NCBI GenBank assembly: GCA_004014935.1
Contig: CP025323.1
Span: forward strand, 1,116,001-1,180,000
DNA: 64,000 bases
Source of the DNA: Saccharomycopsis malanga
Lineage: Eukaryota; Ascomycota; Saccharomycetes; Ascoideales; Saccharomycopsidaceae
Direction: 5' to 3'
In this document: positions 42,081 to 53,631 of the stretch, in pieces
How positions within the stretch are numbered: position 1 is the first letter of the stretch
Layout: each line of letters opens with the position of its first letter
Position numbers and translations under genes: made by a program
Notes under the pieces: model-generated
What the model saw: only the letters and a program-made list of their open reading frames with translations
Database searches by the model: none
What the model was told of the DNA's origin: nothing

Positions 42081-42123
42081 GTTAGCCTAGTACATATCAA
42101 GTTCTTATATACGCCCCATGTTT
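42081..42123 (-). mobile_element. SINE1 3'-end fragment
   Basis: Minus strand reads CATGGGGCGTATATAAGAAC, TTGATATGTACTAGGC, the SINE1 terminal region. It is immediately followed by the full copy, and both share the variant CATGGGGC. Confidence 0.6.
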
Positions 42124-42420
42124 AAATAATAATAATAATAATATCATATATTTCAAGCCCAGTACATGCCCCATGTTTAATGGGACTTGGTAATGGCCAG
42201 CTATGCCCCGGTCATTATAATCTTCTCGCCCAATTGGTTCAAAGTAAGCACTTTGGTTTAGGTCCTGTTTTAGACAGTTGCATTTGTCTGTGAAGTCACT
42301 TTCAGTATTGTAAAAAGTGGCGAGTAAAAGTGTCTTGTTGAGAATCGAACTCGTGTTCCTCTTAAGTCTTTTTTCTCTTCTCCAGCAGCACTGACCACTG
42401 AGCCAAGTGGCCCAGTGGCC
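42124..42420 (-). mobile_element. SINE1, full-length copy with both promoter boxes
   Basis: Minus-strand order: GGCCACTGGGCCACTTGGCT with A box complement at 42395-42405, GGAGAAGAGAAAAAAGACTT, B box GAGTTCGATTCTC (complement near 42341-42353), ACTTTTACTCGCCAC, TTCACAGACAAATGCAACTG, CCTAAACCAAAGTGCTTAC, CAATTGGGCGAGAAGATTAT, ACCAAGTCCCATTAAACAT, TACTGGGCTTGAAATATATG and ATATTATTATTATTATT. About 297 bp, the same length and order as the 5919 copy, so the two define the family. Confidence 0.8.
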
Positions 42421-44304
42421 TTATACAAGCAATTGTAAAATTTATTTGATATATCTACCAAAAAAACTGAGCTCTAAATACAACATCATATTAACGTTGA
42501 TCCAACATGATGTTACATAGTATATGACCAAATTCTATTCCTTATCTGAACATGAGAATATCATTTCTTCATGATACCTCATATTTAGCTACTTTAATAC
42601 TATGATATTCTCCCCCGGAATATGTGATATCTCATGTATTACTCAAGAATCATTTGCTTCTTTCAGTAGGCGCACCATATGGAAATATTTACTGTAAATT
42701 AATAAATTGTTTACTGAAACTGGGTTCCCAGAGCTACTACTTTTTGAATCCAAAAATTCCATTTAATCTTTGAATCCAGCAGTTGTAAATTTTAAAGACT
42801 CATTCAGTTAGTAGTTGTTTTCTTCCAATTCTAGCTATTATAACGGTTATTTAAATACACATCCTCCTATCCTCAGTTTATGGGTTCAAATCCTTTTTTA
42901 AAGTAACAAATTTTTGTTTTATATTATGGATCAAAAAACCTTCTTCGTAAAATGGATATCACCAACCAGCTTTGGTAAATAAAATGACCAAAAATTTTCA
43001 ATCTTCAATAAGCAAAATCAAAAAATTTGATAAATACTACTCAATGTGATGGTTGAATGGAAAATAATTACAAATTGTCTTATTATCTTCCATACCAAGC
43101 ATCTTGCTACGAATCCACATAATGAAGATCTCATTCTGAACAATTGAGTAAGACCGAAACAATTTTCAAGTTTTATTGGTAAACAAGTATTAAAGGAAAC
43201 TCTCAATGTATGTATACATTACATAAGTTAAAAACCATGTTGGTGACTGCTTTTTAATAGATTGAGGAGCATTGCCAAAAATAAATATTTCTATAATTTA
43301 TCACACTCAAAGAAGAAAGCTGACAGTCTTACGTGAGCGGTTTACAATAGAAAAGAGACTTTTCGGACATACATTTAAATTAGAGACATGTACGGCAGTT
43401 AAGCTGGCTGTTGAGTTAGCTGCAGCCTCTACAACCCAAAAGGGCTGCTATTCATCTACTTCTGTTTAATTTACAAGACTAATTCATACTATGATGAACC
43501 CAATACGGCCTGATATTATGAATATATGAGGCACACTCCACAAGTGCTATTCGCACCACCAGGTACGTTTCCACGCATAGGCTTGCATAGAGACGCGCGC
43601 GGTGGCTGCGGCTGGACGCGATTTTCTGGCCGTTTTGGGAACGGGGTACAACAGAGGTGGTTTGAAATGGTTATGAAGAAGCACCCCTATTAAACATGGC
43701 CGAGTATTGTAGGGCTGCAACGTTGGGGCAAGATTGGATATAACAAATACCGGGAAGACAGTAATTGTCAAAGAGTTGGAAGCACTTTGAAACGCTTGCC
43801 CAGACCAGAAAATGTATCCATTATTCTCAAAACATAGTAGGCCCAAACGCGACTTAGCCTGGAAACCGAAACAACAGAGGTGTTACCCGGCAGATGTGTT
43901 GACCTAAACGAGCGATTCCTGCACGGGCGCAGGAAAGGTGCATAGGGACGAAGCGAATGGGAGAGAAAATTTAGCACTATGAGAATCACCAGTATTAGGA
44001 AAATGTTGTGACACCCAGTGAAACTGTCGATTTTTTTTTGAATTTTAGATTTTTTATTTGATCTTGTTCTGGGCTACGGTTTTATTTTGCTTTTCGATTA
44101 TTTTGCTAGAAGGCACAGCTTTTATTGGTGTTTACAGCACATTGTACTGTTCTATAAATAAAAAGTATAGGAAAGTGCAGGTTTGGAGTGAATAATACAA
44201 GCGCCAGTTTATCGCAATAGAGTTGTTAGATACCAACAGGACGCTTTCAGTTTGAACAGTTGTTTTCCAGCGGGATTTAGGGCGTATTACTCATTGCTAT
44301 TAAG
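42421..44304. other. Intergenic region upstream of RAX2
   Basis: About 1.9 kb, no gene supported. A GC-rich patch with CGCGCGCGG lies near 43590-43605. TATAAATA (44153-44160) lies 145 bp before the RAX2 ATG. Confidence 0.45.
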
Positions 44305-47300
44305 ATGACGTCCCGAAGATGGGACTCAGGAATACTGGGTTTCTGGAGACAGATTGTATTTCTACTTTTGGTAGCTCCGGTGATTGTTGGGGCGAGCCAG
44401 TCTCTCTCGACCATAAGCAGGCCTTCAATAGACTTTGGCTCGATAGGGAACCAGATAGAGTTTGTAGGAGATTTTGACTCTGCGTCGTTCTTCAACTATC
44501 GTGGCCAGCAGCATCTATTGACCTCTGATGTGTCCAGCTTCAACTCGTCACTCAGCACGCTATATTACCAAAACGGGGCCTCCGATGTGTTTCCTGTTGG
44601 GAACATCAACGGCAAGGTCACCCTTATAGAGCCGTATAAGGATTCGTATATTGTAGTCGGAGATTTCAGCAGCATTGATCTTTCAGTTTCGTCATCCAAC
44701 TCCACCGTGGCCATTTCGTCGCCTGTGCTTTACAACACGTCCACCAACACGTTTGTCAGCTTGGATCCTCTGAACGACGTCCGGGGGGACATCCGTGCGG
44801 TGTATGGCGACGAGGCAAACGGTTTGGTGTATTTTGGAGGGAAAACCACATACAAGCTGACATACGGTGGGTTTGTATACAATGCAACCTCCCAGTCGTT
44901 GGCTAAATTCCCATTCAAGGGTTTCAACAAGAATTCTGCTGTGAATTCCATCTCACGGATCGACAATTCTATTGTGTTTGGTGGTTATTTCTACGAATTG
45001 GGGGTTCCTCAATTGCAGTTCACCAACCAAACATATTTCCTTCTCCATAAAAACTCATTGTTGAGAAACTCGTCCAGCAGTGATAATGACACGGAACAAG
45101 TGGAAATCCAAACAGAACAAACGGTCCCTTTCAAATATGCCAGTATTCAAGCAGATAACACTGATTCCAGCCATTCTGCCCCACAAGACATCATTTGCCC
45201 GTCTGACGACAAGAACTGGATGGTGAATTCCAACCAATTGGGCGCCTGGTTGGCAACATTGCCGTTTTCGGTCGCTCCTTCCAAAATCAGAATCTACAAC
45301 TCCAAACTCGACAATTCCGGAGTGAAAATGTTCAGACTCTACACCTCTCCTTCCAATTCGATCATGAATTTGACCTACATTGACCCTGTGTCGGGCAATT
45401 TGGCCCAATGTGATGCCTGGTGTCCTTTGCTCAGCCGTTCAGACTTGTACGATGCTTATTCCAACATCAACGACTCCTCTGTGACCAACACCAGCTTCAA
45501 TAATGACGGCGGTGTCGCAGCTTCTTTACAATGGAATGCTGACTATCAGGATTTCGGGTTTGTCAACGATCTTGAGGTGGATTATTTGAATTTCCATATT
45601 GTTGATTATTACGGCTCCAACGCTGGATTGAATGCTATTCAAATGTGGACCACCCAAATCTTGACTTTTGCCAACAATACCTTGAACGAGAACTCGTGTT
45701 CTCCTTCGGGAAACAGCAGTTATTCCGAAACCAGTGGCAGCGGCTGGGGCTTATCCATCACTGGCCAATACATGTCTAACACTGTTGACGATGTCTCCAA
45801 AGCTTCTTCAGACAATATGGGCGTCACCTTTTATCCTAATATCAGTTATTCCGGCAATTACTCCATCAATTATATCACTCCAGGGTGCCAAAGCGATGGC
45901 ACGTGTGACTCCAGAGGTGCTGTAGAGGTCACCTTGTTTGACGAAAATGGCCATCAAATCAACCAATTCACTTCTGCCCAAACAAACCAGTTTGAAAAGA
46001 TCGAAAGCGTCTGGAATGGCCATCTCAATGCTACCAAAGGCAGACCCAAGGTCCAAGTCAAGGTGGCAAACACTGGAAATAACGGCCGCACCACTATAGT
46101 GGTGGACAAAGTGGCTGTCAGCATTTTGGGCTTGGATGATTTGGAAAACTCAACGGTTTCCACTATGGGAAGAAGAAAAACCAACAGTTCCATCACTTTC
46201 AACACCACAGACTACAAGATCCCCTTGAATGGATTGTTTGAATACTCGTTGAAGAACTTCACCAGTTTCCCTTCAGATTATGACACGTACAACTTCAGCA
46301 GCACCGACTTTGAAAACAAGTTTGTTGGTAATTCCTCCATCAACCAGTTTGCCCATACCGATCTTTCCAACAACTCTGAAATCAACGGGTTGGAGTATCT
46401 CAACAAAACGCTTTACATAGCAGGGGATTTCTCATCCAAAAACGACGGCACAAACTTTGTAGGACTTACGCTTGATGGTGGCGATGACAAGAACAATTTG
46501 AAAGTGTCTCAAGTAAATAATTATAACGACGGATTGAACGCACAAGTCGCAATGATTAAACAAATTGATAATCAATTGTTTGTGGTTGGCAAATTCAATG
46601 ATACCAACAAAAAGTCATCATCACTCTCGAGTTTGGCTTCAAACAATAACGACGAAAATAACACATTGACCAAAGTGGCAGTTTTGTCCGACACTAACAA
46701 GTGGATCACCTTAAATTCAGGCGTCAGCAATGCTGATTCTTTACAGTATATCAACAATGTAAACATCAACGACACTGACTATTTAGTGTTCTACGACTCC
46801 CAGTTTGAACATTTAAATATATGGGACAATCTGAACAAAAAATGGTTCAAAAACGAGGATTTCAACAAGACAGGCTTATATGTCAATGTGACCTCTGCAG
46901 GAACGTCTCGTATCGACCCAAGAGCCACGTTGATGTCAGGTCACTTGGCCATTTTAGGATCAGTCGCTAATAACGTGGTGGCTTTGAATCAAAACAACAA
47001 ATTCACCAAATCACCACTTTCTTTCAATGGCTCCAGCAGTAACATAACCCAGGTCTTGTATGTCAATGACACATTCACTGTTATTGGCGGCAATTTCACC
47101 ACCGCTGCGAACCAATCTAATTTGGTATTGGTGAACAACGGCAAATTGAGTTCATTTGACGACAAGATCCAATGGGGAAACTCATCAGTGAATTCCTTGG
47201 CTAAAGACCCTAACAATAGATTGTTATTTGTAGGTTTGGATGGTTTGGCCACCTTTTCGGGCTCTCAGAAATCAAATGTCATCATTTACGATTTGCAATA

Positions 47301-48357
47301 CCATAACTTCACCATTCCCGGAGCAATCACCAAAAGCTCTTCGCTGAACAATGCCAAAATCAACGCCTTTTATTACCATGAAAAGGACGAGAAGTTGTTT
47401 GTTGCTGGTGATTTCGACACCGCCTCGTCCATGTCGTGCACCAGTTTCTGTTTCTATGATATCAGCACCAATCGCTGGGAAAATGATGCCTCAAATGGCT
47501 TTACCAGCGCCACTGTAAACTACATGAATGAAACCAACAATGAGTTGTTCCTTGTAGGCTCCTTTGCAATTGATAATGCCAAAGGTTATTTTGCTACCTA
47601 TGATTTCAGCAAAAAAACCTTTGCCATTGACCATTCATTGTATGATGCCACGCCTTCTACTAACAAAAGAGACTTGGAATTGCAAAACTCCACTGCTCCA
47701 GTGGTGGACAACAGTACCGGCATCCCAGGAGAGGTCTCCAAATACATCTTGGTGGATGCCTCTGACAGTTCTGGTAACCGCATGTTGATATTAGGTGACA
47801 ACTATGTCGCTGCTTATAACAAATCGCAATGGGTTAGATTGGATCGATTAAATAATGAGCTCAGTCTCTCTTCAAGATTCAGCATGTTCCAACTTCTCGA
47901 CATCAGTAATAACGATACCAAGAAAAACTCGAAAAACCCCTACTTTGATGCTACCAAACAATCTTTGCTCGTAGTGGGCGACATCGGGTTCACCAAATAT
48001 GACAATCTCTCAATGAGTGCCGCTATCTTCAACGGTACTAATTGGCTCCCTTACATCTACACCACCAGTAACACCAAAAACTCCCTGTCTTTCTCTGATT
48101 TCATTGTTAATAAAGCCATCTCCGTCGATTCGGTAGAAGAAAACAGCGTCAAGCATGTCAAACTCGACCGCGGTTGGATCGTCTTCATTGGTTTGGCCTT
48201 ATCCGTGGGCACTATGATGTTGTTGGTTTTATTTGCTTTACTCATCTTGTTCTGGAAAAGAAAAAACGATTCCTCCTATAACGAAGACCAAAGAATCGAA
48301 GAAGACGAAATGGTTCAAACCGTACCACCAGACCAATTGTTCAAATCTGTTTTTTAA
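44305..48357 (+). CDS. RAX2: Bud-site selection membrane glycoprotein Rax2
   Basis: 1350 aa. An N-terminal signal segment (about residues 14-33, IVFLLLVAPVIVGA) is followed by a huge extracellular region with dozens of N-x-S/T sites and repeated kelch-like strands (LYIAGDFSSKNDGTNFVGL, LFVVGKFND, LFVAGDFDTASSMSC). One transmembrane helix lies near residues 1292-1314 (IVFIGLALSVGTMMLLVLFALLILF). A short acidic cytosolic tail, NEDQRIEEDEMVQTVPPDQL, ends the protein. This architecture, length and tail fit Rax2, the cortical landmark that works with Rax1 and the Bud8/Bud9 proteins to mark division sites. No frameshifts are visible. Confidence 0.9.
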   Translation: MTSRRWDSGILGFWRQIVFLLLVAPVIVGASQSLSTISRPSIDFGSIGNQIEFVGDFDSASFFNYRGQQHLLTSDVSSFNSSLSTLYYQNGASDVFPVGNINGKVTLIEPYKDSYIVVGDFSSIDLSVSSSNSTVAISSPVLYNTSTNTFVSLDPLNDVRGDIRAVYGDEANGLVYFGGKTTYKLTYGGFVYNATSQSLAKFPFKGFNKNSAVNSISRIDNSIVFGGYFYELGVPQLQFTNQTYFLLHKNSLLRNSSSSDNDTEQVEIQTEQTVPFKYASIQADNTDSSHSAPQDIICPSDDKNWMVNSNQLGAWLATLPFSVAPSKIRIYNSKLDNSGVKMFRLYTSPSNSIMNLTYIDPVSGNLAQCDAWCPLLSRSDLYDAYSNINDSSVTNTSFNNDGGVAASLQWNADYQDFGFVNDLEVDYLNFHIVDYYGSNAGLNAIQMWTTQILTFANNTLNENSCSPSGNSSYSETSGSGWGLSITGQYMSNTVDDVSKASSDNMGVTFYPNISYSGNYSINYITPGCQSDGTCDSRGAVEVTLFDENGHQINQFTSAQTNQFEKIESVWNGHLNATKGRPKVQVKVANTGNNGRTTIVVDKVAVSILGLDDLENSTVSTMGRRKTNSSITFNTTDYKIPLNGLFEYSLKNFTSFPSDYDTYNFSSTDFENKFVGNSSINQFAHTDLSNNSEINGLEYLNKTLYIAGDFSSKNDGTNFVGLTLDGGDDKNNLKVSQVNNYNDGLNAQVAMIKQIDNQLFVVGKFNDTNKKSSSLSSLASNNNDENNTLTKVAVLSDTNKWITLNSGVSNADSLQYINNVNINDTDYLVFYDSQFEHLNIWDNLNKKWFKNEDFNKTGLYVNVTSAGTSRIDPRATLMSGHLAILGSVANNVVALNQNNKFTKSPLSFNGSSSNITQVLYVNDTFTVIGGNFTTAANQSNLVLVNNGKLSSFDDKIQWGNSSVNSLAKDPNNRLLFVGLDGLATFSGSQKSNVIIYDLQYHNFTIPGAITKSSSLNNAKINAFYYHEKDEKLFVAGDFDTASSMSCTSFCFYDISTNRWENDASNGFTSATVNYMNETNNELFLVGSFAIDNAKGYFATYDFSKKTFAIDHSLYDATPSTNKRDLELQNSTAPVVDNSTGIPGEVSKYILVDASDSSGNRMLILGDNYVAAYNKSQWVRLDRLNNELSLSSRFSMFQLLDISNNDTKKNSKNPYFDATKQSLLVVGDIGFTKYDNLSMSAAIFNGTNWLPYIYTTSNTKNSLSFSDFIVNKAISVDSVEENSVKHVKLDRGWIVFIGLALSVGTMMLLVLFALLILFWKRKNDSSYNEDQRIEEDEMVQTVPPDQLFKSVF

Positions 48358-48676
48358 AATTGTTCATTACCCATTGTTCTTGTTTTATTTGTTATTTTTT
48401 TTTCTTTTACACCTCTGTTTGATTGTAATTTTTCGCTTGTTTCTGTTAATTTTTTTCCTCCAACTTCTTGCTCGTTTTCTTCATTATTTCACTTGGGGTT
48501 CCCCAGCCATTTTCCAACTAGCTGTTTCAATTAGCTGTTATTTTAGATTGTTAATAAATTATTGTTATACCATATTGTATACATTTTGTACATTTCGTTA
48601 TACCTTATCTTAAGTATCAATCTACATTATTTAAACTCAAAACATACGCATTCATTCATACTATATATTATACAGA
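48358..48676. other. Convergent intergenic region
   Basis: 319 bp of T-rich DNA between the 3' ends of RAX2 and the Hsp31-type gene; likely polyadenylation signals only. Confidence 0.4.
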
Positions 48677-49384
48677 TCAACCGCTGTAAGATTTGACAGC
48701 TTGTTGAGCAGTGGAAGTAGCACTTTGAGGGTTTACACCACTGACAACTTTACTATCGACGATGGTGAAATCATCCCAAGGACCATTTGGCTCAATAAAG
48801 GTTCCTCCGTTTCTTTCGACAATTGACTTGATGCTATCCACCTTGTGTCTATTCATTGCCTTGACAACACCCATTTGTTCTTCGCCAATGTCTGTGAAAC
48901 CAGTGATTTTTTTTCCAGCGATGATTGGGTTTTTGGTCTTGATATCTTGCAACTGGTCGAATATGGCTGGGCCATGGCATACCGCGGAAATCACACCTCC
49001 ATTGGCGTATATTTCTTGGTAAGCTTTCTTGGTGAAAGTTGCAGTAGGATAATCAAACAAGGCACCATGACCAGCAGCTGCAAAAGCAATGGCATACTCT
49101 TGTGGGTTGACCTCTGAGGCTGGTTTGATGTTCTTCAATGCTTGATTGAATTCATGGTTTGGATCTTGATAAATCTTCTTGTCTTCTGGAGACAAGAATT
49201 GATCGCTCACAGAATGTTCATCAAGACCATACTTTCCAGTTTCAGAGATGATATCAACATCAAAACCGTTTTCTTTAAACACCTTGTATGGATGTAATGC
49301 CTCAGTGTAGAAAAGACCGGTTTTGGCATTGTCGTCGTAGAATGGACCGTGGTAAGATGGAACAACAAGAAGTGCTTTAGGCAT
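48677..49384 (-). CDS. DJ-1/PfpI family protein, Hsp31/Glx3-type glutathione-independent glyoxalase
   Basis: 235 aa, the family length. The nucleophile elbow AVCHGP has Cys-136 and His-137; Glu-28 (FYTEALHP) fits the third catalytic position. The segments GFDVDIISETGKYGLDEHS and AFAAAGHGALFDYPTA are typical of the Hsp31 clade rather than human DJ-1. By family knowledge such enzymes convert methylglyoxal to D-lactate without glutathione and protect against dicarbonyl and oxidative stress; some also have chaperone activity. Cytosolic, no signal peptide. It corresponds to HSP31-34 of S. cerevisiae or GLX3 of Candida; orthology between these cannot be fixed from one gene. Confidence 0.92.
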   Translation of the reverse strand: MPKALLVVPSYHGPFYDDNAKTGLFYTEALHPYKVFKENGFDVDIISETGKYGLDEHSVSDQFLSPEDKKIYQDPNHEFNQALKNIKPASEVNPQEYAIAFAAAGHGALFDYPTATFTKKAYQEIYANGGVISAVCHGPAIFDQLQDIKTKNPIIAGKKITGFTDIGEEQMGVVKAMNRHKVDSIKSIVERNGGTFIEPNGPWDDFTIVDSKVVSGVNPQSATSTAQQAVKSYSG

Positions 49385-50904
49385 TTTGTAAGTTGTTTAA
49401 ATATAGTTTAGTACAGGAATATAATCTACAAGTTTTGCTCATGGATTTCACCATTTATAAAGCAGTTTTCTAGGAGTATATACATGTTTGCTGAAAAACG
49501 CTGCTAGCAACAATAAAATTCTTAGTAATTCTGCATTGCTTCTGACAAATTCAAATGGAATATTCTCGCACACGTGAAACCCAAATTTAAAGAGTTTCTA
49601 ACAGCCAGATTGTTAAAAAGATCGTAGTTGAGCATGTGGTTTATTTAGATTTAATATCAGTTGGACTTTATGAGACATTATGGCACTTGTAGGGCACTTG
49701 AATTGTGCATTTTTTAGCGTGGTTTTGCCAGTACTCCGCTGCATTAGGCCAAGCAAAGTGACATTTAATAGTTGCTTATCGAAGTGTGACATTTAAGAGT
49801 TCGATTATGCTATACCATATTTTAAAGAATATTATACTATTCTTTGTAATGTTAAGTTTAGAAGATTTGAACCATATTTTATAAAAAGACATCAATACTT
49901 CTGTTTGTTCTCGTCTTTTTGGAGCTAATTCTATCCACTATATGGCTAATATGATCATTTTCACTGTTCATTCACCAGTTTCTGTACAACTCTTTTATTG
50001 AAAGCTAAGATTGTTCAGATTTCAAATATTTCTTTGGGAGCGTTTTAAAAATAATTTCCAGACCAATGATTGTAGAAGGTGCATATAACAACTTTAAGTT
50101 TCAGTCTAGAGCTCTGTAGGGCCCAGTTTATGGCCATTGAGCATTGGCGTATTATTATCAAAGTAAAATTCCGAAAGACTTTGAATTCGTGTTAGAAATA
50201 TATAGCTTGTGTGATTGATATCAAATAAATCCACGCCATTTTACTCTCCTTCCTCAAATATAGAGTCCAGTCAAAAGTGACCCAGTACTAGATGTATATA
50301 GTCATCTCCTTGATTATCACACCCTTGACTGTAAATGATAACAATTTTGTAAATAAGCTAGTTTGCATAAGCTGCCTGTATACGCCCAATGTTTAAAGAA
50401 GGTTATAATGATAAGACTCTTTCAAAAACCACTAATAAATGGCCCACTTTTAAGCTATATTCTACTTGGTACATACTAGAAAAAGCTCCCATTAATAAAT
50501 ACAATCCACCCTCACAAAGTTCTTCTTGCAAATGGCCTATATAGACCCATTGTCTAGTGATATAAGCTCATTGTCGTTCAATGGAACGACATGTCCTTAA
50601 CATGCTAGATAGATACAAGTCAAACCAGAAAGATATTAAGGTAAACTATATAAATTGCTCCAACTTTTTACTATATGGAACAGTTGGTAGGTTATTATTT
50701 CTCCAATTTTTGAAGCATATAAGGCATGGTTGTTTGCAGTTGTCTATTTACATCAATCTGTAATGCTCTAATAATGTTTATTCTTGAATACCTCTATATA
50801 TGGCTCAAAATATTTGAATAAATAAATAAACCAAAAAATCAAAATCTTTATATGAATTGTATGTGTTCTAGTTACTTTCTTTATCTAGAACCGCTTGAAA
50901 GTTG
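49385..50904. other. Intergenic region
   Basis: About 1.5 kb with no gene supported. CACGTG occurs at about 49571. The scrap TGTATACGCCCAATGTTTA near 50376 resembles the SINE1 3' region but is too short to call. Confidence 0.4.
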
Positions 50905-52347
50905 TTATAATGTCTTTGCTGAAGTTTGTGCTTGGGGCTGATTTTGAACTTGATGCTGATTTTGAACTTGGGGCTGATTTTGAACTTGAGGTTGATTTTG
51001 AGCTTGAATGGAGGACGATGGCATATTACAACCTAGCTTTGCTTGATTACAGACTTTTTTGGTACCCACAAGAACTGGATAACAAATACAAGCTTGTGAA
51101 CATTCGTTACCTGCCTTTATAAGAGCAGGGGAAATCTGTTTAGGAATATGTGGAGATTTACCAACTCTTCCATTAATATCAAAGTAGGTTCGTACTTCCT
51201 GAAGAATATTGAAATTCTGAGACGAGTCCCTACCGCAAATCAAAAGAGAGGCACTGACTTTTGAGTTTGGTATCAAATTGGCAGCCAAGGCTTTATATAT
51301 TTCAGCTTGGGGATACCAAGCACCAGGCAAAATGTTGGCTCTTCCCAAAGCAGTGTACACATTATACTTTGGGGCAAGCTGGGCTACAACATCAACATAA
51401 TCTCTAACCGCAGCCAAGTATTTTGGATTATTATCAATGTTAGCTGGCTGACTTGGGGCCGAGGCACAATTACTGTTTGATCCTTGGGCCTTTTGATTTG
51501 ATGTCTTGGCACGCTTTTCTAAAATACAGGCTGATTCAGAAGGAAGGGCATTTGACGGAATTATGCTTGAAGCCGATAAAGTAGAGTGACTAGAAACAAC
51601 TGCTGTGTTAGAAACAATTGAATTACTGGAAATTGTAGTTTTTGCAGGTTTCGTGGTAGCATGAGTTGCAAGAGCGTTTTGAGTTACAGTCTGAGGAACA
51701 GCCACCGTATGTTTGACACTAGTTTTTGGATTTCTATCAAAAGGATTTGATACCTTAGGTGGTCTCAGGCCAAAAGGGTTAAATAAACGAGCTGAAGCCA
51801 AACGTTTGAAAAGGTTTCGTTTAGTTTTACCAGAAGGTTTTGCTGCAGGTGTATTAGGCTTGACAGCTGAGGCCTGAGACATGTCAGTGTAACAAGAAGC
51901 ACTAAATGATGAAAATTGGACAATATGTTTGTTGATTTCATGGAGCCAAAAGCTGCTTGTCTGGCCCTTGGTGTTTGTCCAGATAGGCATCAAAATAGCT
52001 CTGGCGCTGGCCGAAATGTAGTTCAATGCTTTGGCAGAATGAGTCAAGGCAACGGTTTTTGGCACTTGAGTAAGAGAGTTTGTAGCCCACAAGCCATGGA
52101 AATGCCATTTGTTCAAACTTTGTTCTGGGAGAAAGAAGTTGGCAAGTATAACCACATTAAAAGTATCTTTACCACATGTTCCAGCCTCTGAATGAGCCAT
52201 GTTGGCAAGAGACACTACTGGCGACTGTCCGCCTTGAGTGTTAGGGGCTGCCCCATTAGAACCAGCTGAAGGCTTTTTGGCTGGTGCAGCAATTGTGGAG
52301 CTAGCCCAATATATGAATATATGAAATAGAATGATGAAAACTTTCAT
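50905..52347 (-). CDS. Secreted RNase T2 family protein with a large low-complexity insert
   Basis: 480 aa from ATG 52347, which gives a signal peptide (MKVFIILFHIFIYWASSTIA-AP). The RNase T2 active-site blocks are present: WHFHGLW (His-84) and FWLHEINKH (His-136, Glu-137, Lys-140, His-141). The C-terminal family region (YNVYTALGRANILPG..., AEIYKALAANLIP, LLICGR, LQEVRTYFD, ECSQACICYP) appears only after an inserted Ser/Thr/Ala/Pro-rich stretch of about 170 residues (155-325). The usual HGTC after the second block is replaced by HIVQF. The tail has Gln-rich repeats (QNQPQV, four times). It should cleave RNA in the vacuole or outside the cell, like Rny1, if active. It is far more diverged than Rny1. 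Confidence 0.85.
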   Translation of the reverse strand: MKVFIILFHIFIYWASSTIAAPAKKPSAGSNGAAPNTQGGQSPVVSLANMAHSEAGTCGKDTFNVVILANFFLPEQSLNKWHFHGLWATNSLTQVPKTVALTHSAKALNYISASARAILMPIWTNTKGQTSSFWLHEINKHIVQFSSFSASCYTDMSQASAVKPNTPAAKPSGKTKRNLFKRLASARLFNPFGLRPPKVSNPFDRNPKTSVKHTVAVPQTVTQNALATHATTKPAKTTISSNSIVSNTAVVSSHSTLSASSIIPSNALPSESACILEKRAKTSNQKAQGSNSNCASAPSQPANIDNNPKYLAAVRDYVDVVAQLAPKYNVYTALGRANILPGAWYPQAEIYKALAANLIPNSKVSASLLICGRDSSQNFNILQEVRTYFDINGRVGKSPHIPKQISPALIKAGNECSQACICYPVLVGTKKVCNQAKLGCNMPSSSIQAQNQPQVQNQPQVQNQHQVQNQPQAQTSAKTL

Positions 52348-53631
52348 GTTGAGACGTTGCGCCAACTCCAAAGTTGGCAGAGTATGATATGCTACAAATG
52401 CTTTACCAAAGTTCACATCCTGTTAAGGAATTGCTACATATATATGTATATTTGCCAATGATAACGTTTTAGATCAGTGCTAGAATGATACCTAGTACTG
52501 GGTACGCATTCATACTAACCAGGCGTGGATACCACCCTTAGACTGTCATTGTTATTCTAGCATCGCTTGTGAGGACCCGAGAGTAGTTTTGTCAAATTAC
52601 GGTATCTGGAAGTGTGAAGCAGAAGCAGTAGGAAAGAGGAATTACACGAAATACTGGTGATAGTGGGTTGTAAAACGGATAATGGGAAATGGGTTGTAAC
52701 TTGGAGAATAATAAAGCTAACGGGCTAGAAAAAGTCGCAATAGAAAGAGAAAATCAAATAGTGTAGACCTGTAAATAAAAACAAATAGGGCAATAAGAAA
52801 AGGTAAATGAAGAAGAGCAATTGAATAATAAACAAAAGAAGGGATTCTGGAGTTTCTATCAAATTTAAGTGTAGATTCAGAAGCATATATCAAAGTTACA
52901 ATGATTAAGATTAAATTAAGTCGATGGATTAGAATAGTATTATACGAAACAGCTCTGTACATTGTCAGGAATTTGTAGAATATTGTTTGGATGGATAGAC
53001 ACTAGAGTGTATTAGGTCATTGTGATCTACTGTTGGTAGAGAAATCTAAGCGTAGTCATTAAAAAAATATGTCTTTACATCGTAACGAGATATCAGTTAG
53101 TGATAGGTATCAAAATGATTACGATTTGCCAATATGATTAGTAAAAGTACGTTTATTGCGATATTCAGTCACACCCAATCGTAACCATTTCTACACTTTA
53201 CAAGATAATGGACCACATCCAATGGCAACCATTTTAACTCTTTACAAGATGATGGACTTGTAAAACTCCCAAGCGCACCCAATTAAAGAGACGAAAAATG
53301 CTACGGACTGCTTTACAATCATGACTTATGATTTATACAAATAATGGACATCTGGTACACAGGACTGATTTGATATACTGATACAACCAAAATGGCAAAT
53401 ATCATCTAATAAAGATTGACTAGTTTAGTTAATACGCCTTATTATAATAACGCTCACTTATATATAGGTTATGAACCATGAGCATGAAAAACTTGAGAGG
53501 ATGCGGATGGGGATGCGTCCTAGATACCAATTGAGTGCGGAGATGATTTAACATAGAACAATTCAGGTGATGCTCTTCTGAAAAAGCTTAAAATAGCCAA
53601 AAGAGACCAGCTATCAAAGCCTTTCACTGAA
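52348..53631. other. Intergenic region
   Basis: About 1.3 kb, divergent promoters for the RNase T2 and the 1312-aa gene. No gene supported; a short repeat CCAATNGNAACCATTT occurs near 53176 and 53219. Confidence 0.4.

Noticed and set aside
42886-42900. GGGTTCAAATCC as the B box of a tRNA gene
   Set aside because: The B box is perfect, but no A box or cloverleaf can be formed from the 80 bp before it.
52513-52522. TACTAAC-CAG as the 3' end of an intron upstream of the 1312-aa gene
   Set aside because: No GTATGT donor lies at a sensible distance and no open frame follows the AG; the downstream gene already has a good ATG.
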